64,000 nucleotides of DNA from Chromobotia macracanthus. Its lineage: Eukaryota > Chordata > Actinopteri > Cypriniformes > Botiidae. This document shows positions 58,775 through 64,000 of this stretch, piece by piece. The notes beneath the pieces are model-generated. The model was given only the letters and a program-made list of their open reading frames with translations. It ran no database searches and was not told where the DNA came from. The stretch is from NCBI GenBank assembly GCA_036877525.1, contig JAZGTH010000063.1, forward strand, positions 1,722,501 to 1,786,500. The letters run 5' to 3'. Every line of letters begins with the position of its first letter. Within the stretch, counting starts at the first letter, position 1. The position numbers and the translations under genes were made by a program.

Positions 58775-61700
58775 TTCTACATGACTGTGTCAGTTCAAAT
58801 GCAGCACAGTTACTTTCTCCTGGTCTGCATAATACAGAACTGTGTTCAGTTACAGAAACACTGACACTCAAATGTCTCAACCTGCCAAATGTGTTACAGG
58901 AATGCTGTTCACATTCACCTCCTAGAAGGAAATTATAAGACAACATTTCCAGAGGGGTGTTTCCCACTTTATATGACAATTCAACAACATGCACAATGTC
59001 CAAAATACTGTTATTATTGACATTTTATGTATTGTAATATTTAATGGAACATTGGTTCACATCAGTTTAAAAACTGAATCAAGGGAACAGTCCCTTTAAA
59101 TAATCACTGTGTGTACACTTCACTGAGACTGTAAGTAAGACTGTATAGTGTATCTATTCTCACGATATCTGTGAGAAACCCATGTAACTATAGTAACAGT
59201 GACTAAAAGCAATATCAAAGATGGCGACACTGATTACACAAGTAAAAGCATTACATCTGACACACAGACAGTAATAAACCATGTGATAACTGCTGTACTG
59301 AGAGGCTTCGGTGTGCTTGTCTTATTAGCAGATGTTTACTGATTGCAATCAGGGTGGCAATTGGAGAGAAGGTTGTCAGATCGGTCAGATCGTGCCGTGT
59401 TCGGGACAGGCTTGTGCACAGTGAAACTGGCTTTTTGTATAATGTGATGTAATGCTAGTCATGAGTCCTGAAAACCAACTCTGGCAAAGAAACAAATAAA
59501 ATAAAGTTCCTAAAAATTCTGGCAAATTAAAATCCATAATGAGGTTTAATAGTTCTTTTGCTGTAAAGAGATTCTTTAATGTGCTCTCTGCTTTTTAACC
59601 CTTTTAATGACACACCGAAAACCAGCGTTTCCGGAGCGACATGAATGAAGACAGATGGTTGATGGAGCTGTATTCTGTTCATGACTAAATCTCACAGTCA
59701 CAGAGGGAGTATAATGTCACACAGAGATTGTAGAAAATGCATTATCCTCAAAGCCCATTTGGAAATGATATTTATCAGACAACCATGTAAAAGCAGAAAT
59801 CAGAGATTGCTACAGATGGCAAGTAATGTTTTACAAAAATATTCTGACTAGTGGTGGGACTGCCTGGAATAAAAGTGTTTCTGTTTCTCTTTTTTGATAT
59901 TCAGACTTGAAAAGTCTGAATTGTCATTTGAGAGGAACGAATACACAAAACAGATGTGGCCTTACAGAACTAGCCTGGGGAACTGACCTGACAGCATGTT
60001 AAACACAAACTCCACTCCGTGTTAGCTGGCCTGAGGTATCTCTGTTTACTGCATGCTGCAGTGAGCAGTCACATGATTTGACAGAGAAGTTATAAATGTT
60101 GTATATGGGTTTCTGACACTCGCCTCTGTGCATTTTCACTTCAGCCAGATGGAATTGTGTAATTATGTCAAGATCATAAAATCTTGCTGGGTATCTAAAA
60201 GTGTCTGGAAGCAGCTATATTTTCTAACCTTGGGTGACAAGTCTCAATTTTACTCAAAATTACAACTGGAGTTTTCTGGCTTTTGGTCCATCTCTTGTTA
60301 GTGTTGAGTGTTAGATTTAACATTTTAGATCTGTTATTTGTTATATATATAAATACAGTAAGAGTACAGTGATATTAAATTCATGTGGATGGAATATCTA
60401 GCTCAAATAAATGTTTGTGCCTGACATGTGATCACTAGAAGGAGATTCAAATGTTTATATCAATGTGCACAGAGTAATTGAGATTATAAAGATCTCATTT
60501 GTGTTTGTTTGGTTTTTTTTTGCTGTGACATTGTTTTATAGCCTGCAAAGACTTTTACAGCTCTCGTCATGCTTCTCTAAAGCTGTTGTTGCAAATATTC
60601 AGTAACCCATGTCTTAACTGCTCAAGGGGACAAGAGATATTTAATAAATGTTTGTCTTTGCCCAGCGTGTCTAGTTAGGCTGATTCATTAAGCTCATTAG
60701 AAGTAATGAATCTGTGTCTGCTTTAGATGACTGAAGCCTTTCTGTTGCTCACACTGCCAATGCTGAGTAATACAAATCTGTCATTCTGTCCAGTGTTTTC
60801 TGCTTCTGCAATACAGTACAGTGACATCTGTTCTGAAATATAGTAATTCTTCTACTGAGTCAAGAAATACAAAAATGACCATTTTCTCTGTGATGACTCC
60901 CTTCCTCCTCGGCACAATATGTTCCTGCATGAACCATCAATCTATCACTCCAAACATCAGTTTGGTGCACTAACTCACTTCTGTGTGTCCACCTAGTATT
61001 TTAAGTGGCCTTGAAATGCATCCAGAGAGCACACGGATCAAATAGAGCTGAATGCACATCATCAATTTGTGATAATTACCTCTGTACAAGCAGTTTTATT
61101 AAAGAAGCATTATTTGTTCTTTCATACAGTATGTGCATTATACTGGCCATTGGAATGGTGACATTGCCTGGAATAAAAATGAAAAACACACTGTTTCAAC
61201 AGATGAATCATCCACTGCAATTAGACCAGAGCATCAGAATGTACGAGTGGAAGAGGAAAATGTTACGCCTCACGGGTTCTGCTCATTTTCACAGTACAAG
61301 GGACAAAACCGTACATAGGCCAAAAATCTCTGCTGCTCTTTTAATAATGAGATTTGAGAGCTTTAGAAAGAGATGTGTGTGTACAGTGTGTGACTTCTCT
61401 TTAAGATGTACATTTAAACATATAGCTCACCCCAAAAATGACTATTCTGTTGATTCTGCTGGGTTTTCCCCCATACAGTGAATGTGAATATGTTGAACAC
61501 ACTCCCTAATTATGTGAGACATTATAAACAGAGAAATCATCTACTTCATCTGCCAGAAATGATGGTTGCAGTTTAAACAAATAATTGTGGCCATAAACTG
61601 TATAGTTTTATCTACACATTTATTAGGTGAATAAATTAATGTCATTCATGTTCCATATTCAGATGTTTATAAGGATCATTTTCAGATTATGTGTGTGTAA

Positions 61701-64000
61701 TGTAATCAGTGCTGTCAGTGGATAGCTCCATTACCAACTAAACTCTAACCAGTTAACCACAGGCAGGCCGTCATGCAGCAAGTGTACTGCTTGAGTTACT
61801 GCTAGTAACTGAATCTGTAGTGTGCATTAACATATAGGAGGTATGGAAGGTCAGATGCTGTTTTTTTTAATATTAAACATGACAATAATCCCTGAGGTGA
61901 GGTGCTGTGTTATCTGATCCTTCTGTTGATCTTTAACATCAGATTCACTGTGAGTGTAAACTTTTGAGACTTGCCTTGTGAGGTAAATTAAAATAACGTG
62001 ACATATGGACAAGTAATGCCATATTAATGTGGCAATGTAATGGTTGTTTCTGTCAGAGAAAGTGCAGTATGTAAAGATCTGTGTCTGTTCTCAGGAACCG
62101 TGTTCTAAAAAATCACCAATCAAAAGAATGACGTGGCTCCAATATTGAGCTCTTACATTGCCCTGTCGGCTCTTTCAGTAATTGTCTGTCATTAAGCAAA
62201 AGCCAAGTAAAAGCATTACCATGGAAACCAGTAAAAAGCATTATTGAAAAACAGAATCTTTGTGGTATGGTTATTGGCCTTGCTTCACAATGTTTTATTC
62301 AAAGCTAAAATAAAAAGTCTTTTAAGTTGTGGCTCTCAGCTGGTTTTGCTTCAGGCCTCAGACTTCACACATCAAAAAATGACACAATATAGTACCAAAA
62401 AATTGCAAACATGAAAAATTATAAAAATCGTTCATTATATGTAAGTAAACAAGCTTATCCTTAAAATTAAACATTAAACTTTACCAATATCACCATAAAC
62501 TTACACCGGAAGTAGTGTGATTTACTAGCCTAACACAAAGAAGAAACACTGGGGCAACTGTTTTTTTTTACTTGTTTTTTCTTTCTTTACATTAACACCA
62601 AGTGACGGATGAATTCTCATCAAAGTACTTCAGGGCTGTTGAAAGTCTGAGATTTGGCCAGTTTTGTTGTCAGTATATGTAGTATAACCCAGATGACTGC
62701 TGAAGTCTAAACAGAGGTCAAACAGGATCACCGCTCTGTTTATCTCTACCCTAATCTCTTAACTAAACTTAACTGAACTCTTTTAGTCATTTCCTGAACA
62801 GACAATCATAGGGACTCTTTTTTAAAACCATTTGTGGAAAAGGCATGAATAAATTATTTTTCTCAGTATTAAAACCCCCTGAACTCTGTATTTTTTATGC
62901 AGGATAAGTAATGGATAATGTACAGTCAGCCTGTAATTATCTGAAAATCAGCTGACAGGGTGAACAGTACTTGTGTAACCTTGAAGGCTTTATTTTGTGA
63001 TAATGACTGGCTAACTGTACCATATCCTGCTGATTAAATGGCTGCTCATAGAAATAAATAAATGGTCATGGAATATTTATTTAAAATTGTTCTAATATGT
63101 GAAAAGAAAGAGAGTACAGAGAGATTTAACACTAGCACAATCTATGTGGAAGAACAATTGTGCAGTTTGGAGGTTGTGTACTTGTAAGACAATACCATTA
63201 ACCAATCAGAATGACAAGGTCAATGTAATAACTGGAATGAGCTGCAGGCTGCGAACTGTAATATTGAAAAGAGTTTAAGAAAGGTTTAAAAATGAGATTT
63301 GTTTTCAAGTGAGCATGTTTTTCATCTTCAGGCAATTTCAGCTTTCAGTTTTGCCAAATTAAGCAACAAGTGTGAAGATAATGAGTTCTGTGTATTTAGG
63401 ATACATTAAAGACAGAATGTTTTCTGCTCTGAAAATAGTTTGAGGTGATGGAAATGATGGTCTAGTGAAAATGTCCTTCCAGAATAATGACAGAATTCGT
63501 CTGTGTTGTCTGTGCAGTTTGTCCACTGTTAAACATTGTTAGTAGACAGATTAAATAAACTAGTGAGTGCATGAAAAGTGTTTTTACACTTTATTTTGCC
63601 TGTAGTTGAAGAAACATTTGAAAGAAACAACTTTCAGTGTTTAGTCTTTTTTAAAGTAAGCAAATTAAATGGCCTCAAATAAATAGTAAAAAGTTGCTGG
63701 TTTACTGTTAGGAGGATGTACAACATCAGGGTTTGATTTGTATTATAAACTTCTACCTGTGGACAGACTGGAGTAAGTTACTCTTCAGCAGTTCTATAAA
63801 GAATGTGTGATGTCTCAAGCTTTTCATGTAGAACCGTTTTCTCTCTTTCAGTTCATGTTTACTTCATACAGAACGTGATTAGATAAAGATACAGCTGTAA
63901 GACAGTTAACATCAGCAAACAGTCTTTCATTAACACAGTTCTGCACGCTGGACTCTAAACACAAACAATTAGACAACATCACAAATTGTGGAGCTGTTCT
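58775..64000. other. AT-rich interval with no recognised gene
   Basis: No supported exon was found to the right edge apart from a possible extension of the MS4A-like gene just beyond 58775. A repeat-like fragment occurs near 61424-61460. The 158-codon ORF at 61005-61481 is considered chance. Confidence 0.45.
61424..61460. repeat. Diverged fragment of the agttcacccaaaaatg element
   Basis: atagctcaccccaaaaatga followed by ctattctgttgattc is a decayed copy of the terminal region of the element at 35674-35949. Confidence 0.35.

Noticed and set aside
61005..61481. 158-codon plus-strand ORF
   Set aside because: It has no family resemblance, no splice or promoter context, and overlaps a decayed repeat end at its 3' part. 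Length alone is not convincing in 64 kb.

Overview
The window is vertebrate nuclear DNA, most likely from a teleost and probably a cyprinid-type fish. The evidence is compact GT-AG genes, fish-type short inverted-repeat elements, AT-rich intergenic DNA and large minisatellites. Gene order and orientation match the human 11p15 segment MRVI1/IRAG1 (-), CTR9 (+), EIF4G2 (-). All exon boundaries below were read by eye from splice signals, phase continuity and remembered family sequences; nothing was aligned or searched.

1-18 kb (minus strand). The left part holds 5' coding exons of irag1 (mrvi1), running off the left edge. Upstream on the same strand, 12.1-17.9 kb holds 16 phase-consistent exons for a degenerate EF-hand plus coiled-coil protein resembling the N-terminal half of KASH5 and related KASH proteins. 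It may be a separate gene, with a possible terminal exon and AATAAA at 12.1 kb, or the long N-terminus of irag1. In irag1, a splice donor lies inside a 53-bp tandem repeat whose intronic copies each look like an in-frame 18-nt microexon.

18.9-24.2 kb. A 5.3-kb minisatellite (35-bp unit, about 152 copies) fills the space between the divergent 5' ends of the KASH5-like gene and ctr9.

24.2-32.7 kb (plus strand). Complete ctr9, 22 coding exons and 1160 codons plus stop, encoding the TPR scaffold of the PAF1 transcription elongation complex. One intron contains ten perfect copies of a CpG-rich 25-mer.

32.7-42.0 kb (minus strand). Complete eif4g2 (DAP5/p97/NAT1), 20 coding exons and 891 codons plus stop, convergent with ctr9. 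It uses a GUG start: the frame upstream is closed by a stop, contains no AUG, and the first internal Met is near codon 202.

42-64 kb. Mostly gene-poor AT-rich DNA with repeat fragments. The one supported gene is a minus-strand four-transmembrane MS4A-like gene at 57.2-58.8 kb, whose reading frame through one exon could not be resolved. ctr9 and eif4g2 are housekeeping genes of transcription elongation and cap-independent translation. irag1 and the KASH5-like module are membrane-associated coiled-coil proteins of the ER and nuclear envelope. No functional link among them is claimed beyond conserved synteny.
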